64,000 bases of DNA. Source: Thalassotalea algicola. GTDB taxonomy: Bacteria; Pseudomonadota; Gammaproteobacteria; Enterobacterales; Alteromonadaceae. Below the pieces are notes generated by a model, which made no database searches, had not been told where the DNA came from, and was given only the letters and a program-made list of their open reading frames with translations. The position numbers and the translations under genes were made by a program. Every line of letters starts with the position of its first letter. The stretch's first letter is position 1. The stretch is from contig NZ_JABBXH010000007.1 of NCBI RefSeq assembly GCF_012932965.1, positions 93,242 through 157,241 of the forward strand. The letters are read 5' to 3'. This document shows, piece after piece, positions 1 through 8,872 of this stretch.

Positions 1-866
1 TAAGCAAGCGCATGAGCTATGGGTGTTCGCATATCAGGGTTACCCATTTGGGCAATCACAGAACCATCTTTATATTGCACCATAGAATGAATAGTGCTTT
101 GCGGATGCAAAACCACTTGAATTTGTTGTGGCTCGACATTGAACAACCATTTAGCTTCAATAAATTCTAAGCCTTTATTCATCATGGTCGCTGAATCTAC
201 CGATATCTTTCTGCCCATATCCCAGTTTGGATGGGCACAAGCTTGTTCCGGTGTAACATTTGGTAACTCTACCACAGGCTTGGTTCTAAAAGGACCACCG
301 CTGCCTGTTAATAATATTTTGGTAATCCCATTGTCTTTAAGTTGGCATTCGCCAGGCCTATTTTGTTCAAGTTCAGGTAAACATTGATAAATCGCATTAT
401 GCTCACTATCAATTGGTAACAGCTTAGCGCCAGACGCTTTTACTGCGTCTATAAATATTTGACCTGAAGTAACTAAAGACTCTTTATTGGCAAGCAGTAC
501 TCGCTTACCTGACTTAACAGCTGAAAGTGTTGGCATTAATCCAGACGAGCCAACAATAGCAGCCATCACGGTATCAACATTTTTGCTGCTAGCAATTTCA
601 CATAACGCTTTTTCACCATAGGACACATCTATGCCCTGAATGCCCTGTTGAGCGAGCTTATCTTTAAGTTCAATTGCTGCAGCTTCTTTTGCCATCACCA
701 CTTGTTTAGGTAGAAATTCCAGACACTGAGCCAACATTTTATCAACACTGCTATTAGCTGACATTGATATGATAGAAAAACGTTCAGGGTGGCGCTTTAC
801 GACATCTAAAGTGCTTTCACCTATTGAGCCGGTAGATCCTAAAACACATAATTGGTGTTGTTGCAT
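1..866 (-). CDS. dxr: 1-deoxy-D-xylulose 5-phosphate reductoisomerase (partial, C-terminus beyond window)
   Basis: Converts DXP to 2-C-methyl-D-erythritol 4-phosphate with NADPH, the first committed step of the MEP isoprenoid pathway in the cytoplasm. Translating the minus strand from the ATG at 866 gives [19 protein letters not shown], with the NADPH-binding GSTGSIG at residues 10-16. Further in are LLANKESLV, the metal-ligand segment [10 protein letters not shown], the loop GSGGPFR and [27 protein letters not shown] substrate-binding residues. About 288 residues are present; the family is near 400, so the C-terminal part is outside the window. It starts 2 bases after the cdsA stop, in the usual frr-uppS-cdsA-dxr order. 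Identification is secure. Confidence 0.95.
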   Translation of the reverse strand, partial: MQQHQLCVLGSTGSIGESTLDVVKRHPERFSIISMSANSSVDKMLAQCLEFLPKQVVMAKEAAAIELKDKLAQQGIQGIDVSYGEKALCEIASSKNVDTVMAAIVGSSGLMPTLSAVKSGKRVLLANKESLVTSGQIFIDAVKASGAKLLPIDSEHNAIYQCLPELEQNRPGECQLKDNGITKILLTGSGGPFRTKPVVELPNVTPEQACAHPNWDMGRKISVDSATMMNKGLEFIEAKWLFNVEPQQIQVVLHPQSTIHSMVQYKDGSVIAQMGNPDMRTPIAHALA

Positions 867-868
867 TG

Positions 869-1735
869 TTACCAGCCGATTAGTACATAACAAAGCGCAT
901 AAATTGGCGCTGTTGCTGTTAAGCTATCTATGCGATCTAATACACCACCATGACCAGGTAGTATCGTACCGCTATCTTTTATTCCTGCTTGGCGCTTAAA
1001 CATACTTTCGTTTAAGTCACCTAATACAGAAATAGTCGTAATAATAACAGTAACAAATAAGACAATCGCAAACTGCTCGGCGCTCCAGCCAATAACCTTC
1101 CCTGCTGTTGCAATCAAGACACAAGCTACAGCAATGCCTCCAAAGAAGCCTTCTAACGTTTTACCTGGGCTTACATTTGGCATCAACTTATGTTTACCAA
1201 TAGATTTTCCAACGAAATAAGCACCGATATCAGCACTCCAAACCATCATAAATAAAAACATGATAAGTTGAGCGCCGTGATGTGGGTCTGTTTGGTATTC
1301 GCTACTACGAATAACCATAAATGCCAACCAAGTTGGAATTAACGTTAGCCAACCAAAAATGCCACGAATAGAACGGTGGCTTGACCAAAAAGAGCTACAG
1401 CGAGGATATACAAAAGTCAAAAACGCTGAGACTAGCCACCAGCCGACGGCCAACCACAAAATATAGATGGCGTTTTGCTGCAACTCGCCTTTCTCGATCC
1501 ATAACGTGTCTGGAGGTAAAAATGTCCAAATAGCGCCAATTAAGCTGGTACTAGCAAAGACAAAAAACCAACGGCGAGCCTTAGTCGCGAACCCCATTAA
1601 TGGTCCCCACTCCCACGCGCCTATCGCCATAACAGACAACAAGAAAGCACCAAAAAATGGCAACGGCAAATAAAAGATAGCGCCAATAGCTAATGGCGCC
1701 AATATAATAGCCGTCAATATTCGTTGTTTTAACAA
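869..1735 (-). CDS. cdsA: Phosphatidate cytidylyltransferase (CDP-diglyceride synthase)
   Basis: Inner-membrane enzyme making CDP-diacylglycerol from phosphatidate and CTP, the precursor of all phospholipids. The 288-residue protein is very hydrophobic (about eight membrane segments) and carries the family signature near the C-terminus: [13 protein letters not shown], then [19 protein letters not shown], with the conserved Asp and Lys residues. The start is a TTG (1733-1735) preceded by a good ribosome-binding site (AAAGGAAT, spacing about 6). It lies between uppS and dxr, probably co-transcribed, as in most gammaproteobacteria. Confidence 0.95.
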   Translation of the reverse strand: MLKQRILTAIILAPLAIGAIFYLPLPFFGAFLLSVMAIGAWEWGPLMGFATKARRWFFVFASTSLIGAIWTFLPPDTLWIEKGELQQNAIYILWLAVGWWLVSAFLTFVYPRCSSFWSSHRSIRGIFGWLTLIPTWLAFMVIRSSEYQTDPHHGAQLIMFLFMMVWSADIGAYFVGKSIGKHKLMPNVSPGKTLEGFFGGIAVACVLIATAGKVIGWSAEQFAIVLFVTVIITTISVLGDLNESMFKRQAGIKDSGTILPGHGGVLDRIDSLTATAPIYALCYVLIGW

Positions 1736-1748
1736 ACGATATTCCTTT

Positions 1749-2501
1749 TTATTTTTGTTTTACTTGTTCACCAGTTTTACCAAAGCGACGTTCTCGTTGT
1801 GTGAACACCTCAATTGCTTGGTTAAGTTGGCCTTCATCAAAGTCTGGCCAAAGTACATCGGTGAAGTAAAACTCCGCATAGGCAGATTGCCACAGTAAAA
1901 AATTACTGATGCGATGATCGCCACCTGTACGGATCATTAAATCTAAATCAGGCATATCTGCTAGGCTTGTAAAGCTATCCAATGAAGTTTCATCGATATC
2001 TTCTATCGATATTTCATTTTTCAAAGCTTTCTCAGCTAACTGCTTAGCAGCATGGGCAATATCCCATCGTCCACCATAATTTGCAGCTATAGATAACACC
2101 ATACCTTGGTTTTCTTTAGTTAATGTTTCAGCTGCTCTGATTTTTTCTTGTAGTTTGTCAGAAAAACGAGAAACATCACCTATTACTTGAAACCTTATAT
2201 CATTTTTATGCAAGCGCTTCACTTCTCGGTTTAGCACCAGCATAAATAATTCCATTAAAACGGAAACTTCTTCTTCTGGGCGTAGCCAATTTTCGCTACT
2301 AAAAGCGAATAAGGTTAACGCCTTAACTCCTAACTTTCGCGCACTAGTCACCGTAGAGCGAACAGACTCAACTCCAGACTTGTGACCAAAAACACGTTTT
2401 TTACCTTTTTGCTGTGCCCAGCGGCCATTACCATCCATAATGATCGCAATATGCTGCGGTATTTTAAGGTCCGACGTATTGGGTTCTGAGCTATTTGACA
2501 C
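1749..2501 (-). CDS. uppS: Undecaprenyl diphosphate synthase (cis-prenyltransferase)
   Basis: Adds isopentenyl units to farnesyl diphosphate to make the C55 lipid carrier for peptidoglycan and LPS synthesis. The 250-residue protein has the N-terminal signature [12 protein letters not shown] (catalytic Asp23 and the phosphate-binding GNGR), then [22 protein letters not shown], and the C-terminal [19 protein letters not shown] and RERRFGK. These are all the conserved cis-prenyltransferase blocks. The start codon is GTG. Upstream is frr, downstream cdsA with a 13-base gap. The symbol ispU is also used. Confidence 0.95.
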   Translation of the reverse strand: MSNSSEPNTSDLKIPQHIAIIMDGNGRWAQQKGKKRVFGHKSGVESVRSTVTSARKLGVKALTLFAFSSENWLRPEEEVSVLMELFMLVLNREVKRLHKNDIRFQVIGDVSRFSDKLQEKIRAAETLTKENQGMVLSIAANYGGRWDIAHAAKQLAEKALKNEISIEDIDETSLDSFTSLADMPDLDLMIRTGGDHRISNFLLWQSAYAEFYFTDVLWPDFDEGQLNQAIEVFTQRERRFGKTGEQVKQK

Positions 2502-2566
2502 TTAAATCTCGCTATATAAAAACGCCGTAGCTTATCGCCACGGCGTACTATCCTTACGATGGAAAA

Positions 2567-3124
2567 TTATATTTCCATTAATTCCGCTTCTTTCTCAACC
2601 AGTATCTGATCGACTTGCTTAATGTACTTATCCGTAATCACTTGAATTTCGTCTTCAGACTGATGCATTTCATCATCACTAATTTCTTTCTCTTTATTCA
2701 ATGTTTTAACATCAGAGTTAGCATCACGTCGAATATTACGAATAGCAATTTTTCCGTTTTCACTTTCACCTTTTACTACTTTCACAAGCTCTTTACGACG
2801 CTCTTCTGTTAGCGGCGGTAAAGGGATACGAATTAATGTACCTTGTGAAGAAGGATTTAAACCTAGATCTGAAGCTAGAATTGCTTTTTCAACAGCGCCA
2901 ATCATAGACTTATCAAACACTGTAATCGCTAACGTACGAGCGTCAGGTACAGATACATTACCCACTTGATTTAACGGAGTGTCAGCACCGTAATAATCAA
3001 CTGAAATGTTGTCCAATAAAGAAGGATGCGCACGACCAGTTCTGATTTTATTTAAGTTAGTTTTTAACGACTCGATACTCTTACTCATGCGAGTTTCTGC
3101 GTCTTTTTTAATATCTTCAATCAC
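2567..3124 (-). CDS. frr: Ribosome recycling factor
   Basis: With EF-G it splits the post-termination ribosome. The 185 residues match the usual family length, with the three-helix-bundle signature: an [23 protein letters not shown] N-terminus, [15 protein letters not shown], and [17 protein letters not shown]. The start is GTG at 3124 with AAGGA about 9 bases upstream. It sits 25 bases downstream of pyrH in the same direction, the standard pyrH-frr pair. Confidence 0.96.
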   Translation of the reverse strand: MIEDIKKDAETRMSKSIESLKTNLNKIRTGRAHPSLLDNISVDYYGADTPLNQVGNVSVPDARTLAITVFDKSMIGAVEKAILASDLGLNPSSQGTLIRIPLPPLTEERRKELVKVVKGESENGKIAIRNIRRDANSDVKTLNKEKEISDDEMHQSEDEIQVITDKYIKQVDQILVEKEAELMEI

Positions 3125-3149
3125 TTGGATATTCCTTAATACTGAACAA

Positions 3150-3890
3150 TTAATCTAAATTTTCGGCATGATCTATTGTAGTGCCTTCTGGCTCACCCAT
3201 TATTACATTTTTCAATGCGCCGGGTTTGTTCATGTTAAATACACGAATAGGCATATTATGATCACGCGCTAAAGTAAAGGCAGCTAAATCCATTACTTTT
3301 AATTCTTTTTCCAACACTTCTTGATAAGTTAAATGACTATAAAGTGTTGCTTCTGGATTTTTAACAGGGTCATCTGAATAAATACCATCAACTTTCGTAG
3401 CTTTAAGTACTGCATCAGCTTCAATTTCGATACCACGTAAACACGCTGCAGAATCTGTAGTGAAGAATGGGTTTCCAGTACCAGCACTGAAAATAACCAC
3501 TCGACCAGACTTCAACATACCAATTGCATCTGCCCAGTTATAGGTATCACAGACACCAGCTAAGTCAATAGCAGACATAAGGCGAGCATTAACAAAAGCT
3601 CTATGTAATGCGTCACGCATCGCTAAGCCATTCATCACTGTAGCTAGCATACCCATTTGGTCGCCTACAACGCGGTTCATACCTGCTTCAGCAAGACCAG
3701 CACCACGGAACAAGTTACCACCACCAATAACTAAGCCTACTTGAATTCCCATTTCAACCAGCTCTTTAATTTCTTGCGCCATGCGATCAAGAATTTTTGG
3801 ATCAATGCCAAAACCCTCATCACCCATCAGGGCTTCGCCACTGAGTTTTAAAAGGATACGACGATATGTTGGTTTAGGGTTGGTGCTCAT
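3150..3890 (-). CDS. pyrH: UMP kinase
   Basis: Phosphorylates UMP to UDP in pyrimidine nucleotide synthesis; the bacterial enzyme is a hexameric amino-acid-kinase-fold protein. The 246-residue product has [13 protein letters not shown] at the N-terminus, the glycine-rich [12 protein letters not shown], and [16 protein letters not shown], characteristic of PyrH. The ATG at 3890 is the clear start. It is the first gene after the terminator that ends rpsB-tsf and leads pyrH-frr-uppS-cdsA-dxr. Confidence 0.96.
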   Translation of the reverse strand: MSTNPKPTYRRILLKLSGEALMGDEGFGIDPKILDRMAQEIKELVEMGIQVGLVIGGGNLFRGAGLAEAGMNRVVGDQMGMLATVMNGLAMRDALHRAFVNARLMSAIDLAGVCDTYNWADAIGMLKSGRVVIFSAGTGNPFFTTDSAACLRGIEIEADAVLKATKVDGIYSDDPVKNPEATLYSHLTYQEVLEKELKVMDLAAFTLARDHNMPIRVFNMNKPGALKNVIMGEPEGTTIDHAENLD

Positions 3891-4185
3891 AAGCTCAAGA
3901 TTCCTGTAGATAAAACTGTCGCAGTCGAAATTGACCGCGGCTATTTTAATCGTTTTTTATCGGTATCGAAAGCTTAATATGAAAAAAGCAGTTTTATTGG
4001 CTATTTATTGATTGATTTAGACTAATTACTCTGCTCACCGCCTTACATATTAATAGTCAAAGGTGCATTCTATTTAGTATTGAATACCACCAAATACCAA
4101 GACGCTGTTAAATTTGTACAAAGTAAGCTGACTGGTTTAAATGTACGCTCTTTGTTTTCTTTGTATTAATATATATTTCAGACAT
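3891..4185. other. Intergenic region between tsf terminator and pyrH
   Basis: About 295 bases without a convincing reading frame, between the tsf terminator and the pyrH start. A pyrH promoter is expected on the minus strand. I see AT-rich stretches but no promoter I can call with confidence. Confidence 0.4.
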
Positions 4186-4216
4186 AAAAAAACCGCTCAT
4201 TTGAGCGGTTTTTTTG
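4186..4216 (-). terminator. Rho-independent terminator after rpsB-tsf
   Basis: Arms AACCGCTC (4191-4198) and GAGCGGTT (4203-4210) close a four-base loop, flanked by A and T runs on both sides. Read on the minus strand it ends in a T tract, 31 bases past the tsf stop. It separates rpsB-tsf from pyrH, as in E. coli. Confidence 0.9.
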
Positions 4217-4246
4217 CAATAAGGTTTTATTCAAAGAATAAATTTA

Positions 4247-5083
4247 TTAGCCTTTAGCAGCTGCGATTTGCGCTTCTACTTCTGCTGCAAAATCTTCTTC
4301 TTTCTTCTCAATACCTTCGCCTACTTCTAAGCGAACGAATGAAGAAACAGTAACACCTTTCTCTTTAAGAACCTGACCAACAGTGCTCTTAGGTTCCATG
4401 ATGAAAGCTTGACCAGTTAAAGAAATTTCACCAGTGAATTTCTTCATACGACCAGTAACCATTTTCTCAGCGATTTCAGCAGGCTTGCCTTCGTTCATCG
4501 CGATATCGATTTGGATAGCTTTTTCTTTCTCAACTAATTCAGCTGGAACATCTTCAGGGTTAACAAATTCTGGCTTAGAAGCAGCTACGTGCATTGCCAT
4601 GTGCTTAAGTGTTTCAGCATCGCCTTCACCAGCAACTACAACACCAATTTTAGCACCGTGCTTGTATGAAGCTAATGCTGTACCTTCAACGTATGCTACG
4701 CGACGTACATTGATGTTTTCACCAATTTTAGCAACTAAAGCAACACGCTCTTCTTCAAACTGTGCTTGTAACTCTTCGATTGTCGCTTTTGAACTTGCAG
4801 CAGCGTCTGCTACTTTGTTCGCGAAAGCTAAGAAGTTGTCGTCTTTAGCAACGAAGTCTGTTTGACAGTTAACTTCAACTAAAGCGCCATCTTTAATGAT
4901 GATTTGACCTTCAGCAGCGATATTACCTGCTTTTTTAGCAGCTTTTGCTTGGCCAGACTTACGCATATTTTCAATCGCAAGTTCCATGTCACCATCAACT
5001 TCTTGTAAAGCTTTTTTACAATCCATCATGCCAGCGCCAGTACGCTCGCGTAATTCTTTAACCATTGCAGCAGTAATTGCCAT
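4247..5083 (-). CDS. tsf: Translation elongation factor Ts
   Basis: Guanine-nucleotide exchange factor that recycles EF-Tu. The 278-residue protein begins [28 protein letters not shown], the UBA-like N-terminal domain, followed by [23 protein letters not shown] and the core domain with [10 protein letters not shown]. Length fits the E. coli protein (283). The start has GAGGA just upstream. It follows rpsB on the same strand and ends before a strong terminator. Confidence 0.97.
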   Translation of the reverse strand: MAITAAMVKELRERTGAGMMDCKKALQEVDGDMELAIENMRKSGQAKAAKKAGNIAAEGQIIIKDGALVEVNCQTDFVAKDDNFLAFANKVADAAASSKATIEELQAQFEEERVALVAKIGENINVRRVAYVEGTALASYKHGAKIGVVVAGEGDAETLKHMAMHVAASKPEFVNPEDVPAELVEKEKAIQIDIAMNEGKPAEIAEKMVTGRMKKFTGEISLTGQAFIMEPKSTVGQVLKEKGVTVSSFVRLEVGEGIEKKEEDFAAEVEAQIAAAKG

Positions 5084-5179
5084 GAGTTAATTCCTCAATA
5101 TAAAAAGATTTTAAATTCTGCAATGCAAAGTATGGAAGCTTCACATTGCAGATAGATTAAAGGTTATGGGTTAAAGCTA

Positions 5180-5908
5180 TTATTCAGCTTCAACGAAACC
5201 GTCTTTTTCAGCAGCAACAGCGATGTTCTGCTCACGACCTTCAACAACAGCGTTAGCTGCTGAATCTGTGTATAACGTGATTGCGCGGATAGCATCGTCG
5301 TTACCAGGTACGATGTAATCAACACCGTCTGGGTTTGAGTTTGTATCAACTACAGCTACTACTGGGATACCTAGGTTGTTAGCTTCTTTAATAGCAATGT
5401 GCTCGTGATCAGCATCGATGATAAATAAAGCATCAGGTAAACCACCCATGTTTTTAATACCACCTAAACTTTTTTCAAGCTTGTCCATTTCACGAGTACG
5501 CATTAACGCTTCTTTCTTAGTAAGAGCGTCGAATGTACCGTCAGTGCTTTGAGCTTCTAGGTCTTTTAAACGTTTGATTGATTGACGAACTGTTTTCCAG
5601 TTAGTCAACATACCACCTAACCAACGGTGATCAACGTAGAATTGGTCAGCTTTGATTGCTGCTTCACGAACTGATTCGCTAGCTGCACGCTTAGTACCAA
5701 CAAATAAGATTTTACCTTTCTTAGCAGAAATACCTGATAAGAAAGCTAAAGCGTCGTTGAACATAGGAACAGTTTGTTCCAAGTTGATGATATGAACTTT
5801 ATCGCGTGCACCAAAGATGAATGGCTTCATTTTTGGATTCCAGTAACGAGTTTTGTGTCCGAAGTGAACACCCGCTTTAAGCATGTCACGCATAGAAACG
5901 TTTGGCAT
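5180..5908 (-). CDS. rpsB: 30S ribosomal protein S2
   Basis: Small-subunit ribosomal protein. Translation from the ATG at 5908 gives [33 protein letters not shown], the conserved S2 start, then [19 protein letters not shown] and [32 protein letters not shown]. The frame is open 32 codons further upstream, but the ATG at 5908 has AGAGG at the right distance and matches the family N-terminus. That gives 242 residues, the usual size. First gene of the rpsB-tsf operon; the leader is described separately. Confidence 0.97.
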   Translation of the reverse strand: MPNVSMRDMLKAGVHFGHKTRYWNPKMKPFIFGARDKVHIINLEQTVPMFNDALAFLSGISAKKGKILFVGTKRAASESVREAAIKADQFYVDHRWLGGMLTNWKTVRQSIKRLKDLEAQSTDGTFDALTKKEALMRTREMDKLEKSLGGIKNMGGLPDALFIIDADHEHIAIKEANNLGIPVVAVVDTNSNPDGVDYIVPGNDDAIRAITLYTDSAANAVVEGREQNIAVAAEKDGFVEAE

Positions 5909-6010
5909 AATTTTTCCTCTTGGGGTTAAGCGTCCATACATCCAATACACACGACTCATATCAGCACAAAATTGTACTTGGAGCACCCCGGTATATCTTT
6001 GCAAGATGTA
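5909..6010 (-). promoter_or_regulatory. rpsB 5' leader, candidate S2 autoregulatory element
   Basis: The roughly 100-base untranslated leader contains complementary GGGGT (about 5983-5990) and ACCCC just before the ribosome-binding site, with a GTGTATTGGATGTATGG segment between, so a long-range fold over the translation start is possible. In gammaproteobacteria the rpsB-tsf leader is known to be bound by S2 for feedback control. Assignment to that class is by position and general form; I have not aligned it. Confidence 0.5.
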
Positions 6011-6015
6011 TGTGA

Positions 6016-6051
6016 TTATATATAAATGTGTAATTGTACAATCAATTACAC
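6016..6051 (-). promoter_or_regulatory. Putative rpsB promoter overlapping an inverted repeat
   Basis: On the minus strand a TTGATT and a TATATAAT box are separated by about 17 bases. The -35 box lies inside a perfect 8-base inverted repeat, GTGTAATT (6028-6035) and AATTACAC (6044-6051), with an 8-base spacer. The promoter is inferred from box similarity. The palindrome may be an operator or may act in the DNA with no regulator. Confidence 0.5.
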
Positions 6052-6221
6052 GGCTAATAGTTTCGCTAAAAACTTGATGATGAATTTCATCACCAATATT
6101 TAGCGGCGCACTTTATACCACAATGAAGAATAAATAACCACAATTTTGTCTAGGTTTATCGCATAATCAAGCGTAAAATACCCTACGCTATCAACGCTCT
6201 TTTTTTGGAATTTGTTATTTT

Positions 6222-6824
6222 ATGTCTACACAATTATATTTTATCTACGATTCACATTGTCCGTGGTGTTATGCAGCAACTGACTTGATTGATGAAGTTG
6301 CTCAAAAGCTACCGCAAATTAACATTCACTTTTTACACTGTGGTTTATACGATGGTGAAGATAAAGTAACTAAAAAAGCCATTGATACCGTTACAGAAAT
6401 TACCAATGCAAAATTTGGCAAGCCATACTTAGCAAAACTAAATGAAGCAAAAGACAGCACACTTGCAGCAAATTTGATGGGCTGGTCTCAAAACAAATGC
6501 CCAGAGAAATCGTTGAAAATATTAAAAGCATTACAGCACGCCCACTTTATTGAGGGTAACCCAGAGCTTATAGCAAGTGATGTTGCAGAAATAGTTGAAC
6601 GATTGAAACTTTCTGCGCCATCAAAGTCTTTGCAATCAGAGAAATTAACTAAAGATGCAGAGTTTTGCATGGCTGATATAGAAGAGATTCAAGAAATTAT
6701 TGGCACTCAAGCAATTCCGGCACTTTTGCTAGCCCATGAAGATGAATTAGTTTTACTAAACCATAATTTATATTTGTTAGAACCCGCAGCAATAGTTGAT
6801 GCTATCAAGCAAGAAATAGCGTAA
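6222..6824 (+). CDS. DsbA-family thioredoxin-fold oxidoreductase
   Basis: The 200-residue cytoplasmic protein (no signal peptide) has the thioredoxin-like active site CPWC at residues 13-16 right after the first beta strand (LYFIYDSHCPWC). An inserted helical domain follows, and the cis-proline motif TQAIPALL lies near residue 165. This architecture matches the FrnE/2-hydroxychromene-2-carboxylate isomerase branch of the DsbA family. Its substrate is unknown. It stands alone between the rpsB promoter and a convergent GGDEF gene. Confidence 0.8.
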   Translation: MSTQLYFIYDSHCPWCYAATDLIDEVAQKLPQINIHFLHCGLYDGEDKVTKKAIDTVTEITNAKFGKPYLAKLNEAKDSTLAANLMGWSQNKCPEKSLKILKALQHAHFIEGNPELIASDVAEIVERLKLSAPSKSLQSEKLTKDAEFCMADIEEIQEIIGTQAIPALLLAHEDELVLLNHNLYLLEPAAIVDAIKQEIA

Positions 6825-6830
6825 TTGATG

Positions 6831-6852
6831 AAAGGGGCTTGCATGCCCCTTT
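6831..6852. terminator. Hairpin between convergent genes
   Basis: Arms AAAGGGGC and GCCCCTTT flank a six-base loop between two convergent genes. The stem is GC-rich but followed by only a short T run on either strand, so it is a weaker intrinsic terminator candidate. Confidence 0.5.
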
Positions 6853-6869
6853 AAACATTTCACGCACCT

Positions 6870-7907
6870 TTAAAAAAGTTCAATATCCCCTTCAATATTT
6901 ACTGCCTTAACTAAGCCTTGCTCTATCAAGTTTTCAAAACTATAAAGACAATCACGGCCGTTCTCTTTTGCGTAATACAAAGCTTTGTCTGCATTGTCTA
7001 AAATTGTCGTTGGATGGTCTGTACTCATAATCTTTGCAAAGCCAATGCTGACCGTTACCTTCCCAACCATAGGGAATTTATGATTACGAACCACATTTAT
7101 GAACTTATTTAGTGCGGTTTCTGCTTGTTCTTTTGTTATTGGTTCAAAAATAATGACAAACTCCTCACCGCCAAATCGGAATAATAAGTCATTTTCGCGA
7201 AATACTTGCCGCATTAGTTGCGACAGTACGAGTAAAACCTCGTCACCATAAATGTGACCAAATTTATCGTTTACTTGTTTAAAGTGATCAATATCAACCA
7301 CGGCAAGCCACGTGTAATCTAGATCTAACGGGTGTCTAACATTGCCTGGGCGTTGAATACCGACTCGTTGCCTTGTGTATTGATTTGATAACAAACTGGT
7401 TAACTTACTTTCATAGGTTCTTCTGTTCAAAAGCCCCGTTAAAGTGTCGCGTTCACTGGTTGCCAAAACCGTATAAAAATTCTCACACACTTTGGCAACT
7501 GCAACTAAGGTATCTAAATATTTAGACAAACGATGCTCGGAAGAAACATCTATTGCGTACACCACTTTGTTTTCATTGATAATTGGAATAAAAACATGAT
7601 GAATATCATCTTCCGTTTGATAAACAGAAAGCTTGGTCAAAACGAGTAAGTTATCATCAACATATTTTTTATATGCTTGTGGAATTGGTTTTTCCCATAA
7701 GTATTGTTTAATGCCGTTTTCATCTTCCTTCCCTGTTAAGGTATGGATAGGATTTAGTTGACGAGTTGGAAATTCTACTCCTTGATATAACGTAATAAAG
7801 CAGGTCGGAGAAAACTCCGCAATAGTCGCCAATATACTAATCCCTAGAGCACTGGAGTCACGCTGGCTGGTAATTTCTACTATCGAATCGAGTACTTTAT
7901 CCGTCAA
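6870..7907 (-). CDS. GGDEF-domain diguanylate cyclase
   Basis: Predicted to make cyclic di-GMP. The 345-residue protein has an N-terminal GAF-like sensor region (about 1-150) and a C-terminal GGDEF domain beginning at RDTLTGLLNRRTYE. It has the DHFKQVNDKFGHIYGDEVL metal/substrate segment and the intact active-site loop RFGGEEF near residue 245. The inhibitory site RxxD (REND) sits five residues before GGEEF, so product inhibition is expected. The start is TTG (7905-7907) with GAGGT about 8 bases upstream. No membrane segments. It is monocistronic. Confidence 0.9.
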   Translation of the reverse strand: MTDKVLDSIVEITSQRDSSALGISILATIAEFSPTCFITLYQGVEFPTRQLNPIHTLTGKEDENGIKQYLWEKPIPQAYKKYVDDNLLVLTKLSVYQTEDDIHHVFIPIINENKVVYAIDVSSEHRLSKYLDTLVAVAKVCENFYTVLATSERDTLTGLLNRRTYESKLTSLLSNQYTRQRVGIQRPGNVRHPLDLDYTWLAVVDIDHFKQVNDKFGHIYGDEVLLVLSQLMRQVFRENDLLFRFGGEEFVIIFEPITKEQAETALNKFINVVRNHKFPMVGKVTVSIGFAKIMSTDHPTTILDNADKALYYAKENGRDCLYSFENLIEQGLVKAVNIEGDIELF

Positions 7908-8064
7908 TGTTACTACCTCAAATTAAATACAATCGATTACCTCTTATCTACATTATGGATAAATAAGTAGTTTTTACCAAAACAATTAAAGACTCTATCA
8001 TTGGGATCGATTATAAAAACATGTAGAATATTAACAATTTTATTTTAGGCAAATTGAATAATAG

Positions 8065-8853
8065 ATGACCATACCGATTAAAGATCAACAAGAAATAGAG
8101 AAAATGCGTATTGCAGGTAAGCTTGCTGCTGAAGTTTTAGAGATGATCGAACCTCATGTTAAAGCAGGTGTTACAACCGACGAATTAAATACGCTATGCG
8201 CTGAATATACAGACAAAGTACAAAACGCAATTTCTGCACCTTTGAACTATCATGGTTTCCCTAAATCAATTTGTACTTCAGTCAACCACGTTGTTTGTCA
8301 CGGCATACCAAATGACTCTCCGCTTAAAGATGGCGACATTGTCAATATTGATATCACGGTAATTAAAGACGGTTACCATGGCGATACCAGCAAGATGTTT
8401 TTAATAGGTGATGTTAGTGCTGAAGACAGACGTTTATGTCGTATCACTCAAGAAGCACTTTATACGGGATTGAAGAAAGTAAAACCTGGCGTTGCCTTTG
8501 GTGAAATTGGCAATGCAATTCAAAAGTTCATCAAAAAGTCTGGTCGCTTTGGCATTGTAAAAGAATATTGTGGACACGGTATCGGTAAAGAATTCCACGA
8601 AGAGCCACAAATTGTTCATTACAAAAACAACGAAAAAACCAAAATTCAAGAAGGTATGTGTTTCACCGTTGAACCTATGATTAATATGGGCAAAGCTGGC
8701 ACCATTTTAGATAAAGAAGATAACTGGACAGTTTACACGGTAGACGGTAAGAAATCGGCTCAGTGGGAACACACGATACTAGTAACCAAAACTGGTTGTG
8801 AAATATTGACCCTTAGAGGCGATGATACTATTCCTCGTCATTTAAACAATTAA
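8065..8853 (+). CDS. map: Methionine aminopeptidase, type I
   Basis: Removes the initiator methionine from nascent proteins. The 262-residue protein shows the metalloenzyme ligands in order: HGIPNDSPLKDGDIVNIDITV with the first Asp, GYHGDTSKMF with the second Asp, GHGIGKEFHEEP with the His, FTVEPMIN and WEHTILVT with the Glu residues. Length fits E. coli Map (264). It lies upstream of glnD (19-base gap); the two are adjacent in many gammaproteobacteria. Confidence 0.96.
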   Translation: MTIPIKDQQEIEKMRIAGKLAAEVLEMIEPHVKAGVTTDELNTLCAEYTDKVQNAISAPLNYHGFPKSICTSVNHVVCHGIPNDSPLKDGDIVNIDITVIKDGYHGDTSKMFLIGDVSAEDRRLCRITQEALYTGLKKVKPGVAFGEIGNAIQKFIKKSGRFGIVKEYCGHGIGKEFHEEPQIVHYKNNEKTKIQEGMCFTVEPMINMGKAGTILDKEDNWTVYTVDGKKSAQWEHTILVTKTGCEILTLRGDDTIPRHLNN

Positions 8854-8872
8854 CTAAAAGACCAAAAACGCT

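Noticed and set aside
4434..4865. 143-codon plus-strand frame opposite tsf
   Set aside because: Pure antisense of a highly conserved gene with Ser/Ala-rich low-complexity translation.
5909..6004. 32-residue N-terminal extension of rpsB
   Set aside because: S2 proteins begin at the MPNVSMRD start, which has the ribosome site. The extension is the leader.
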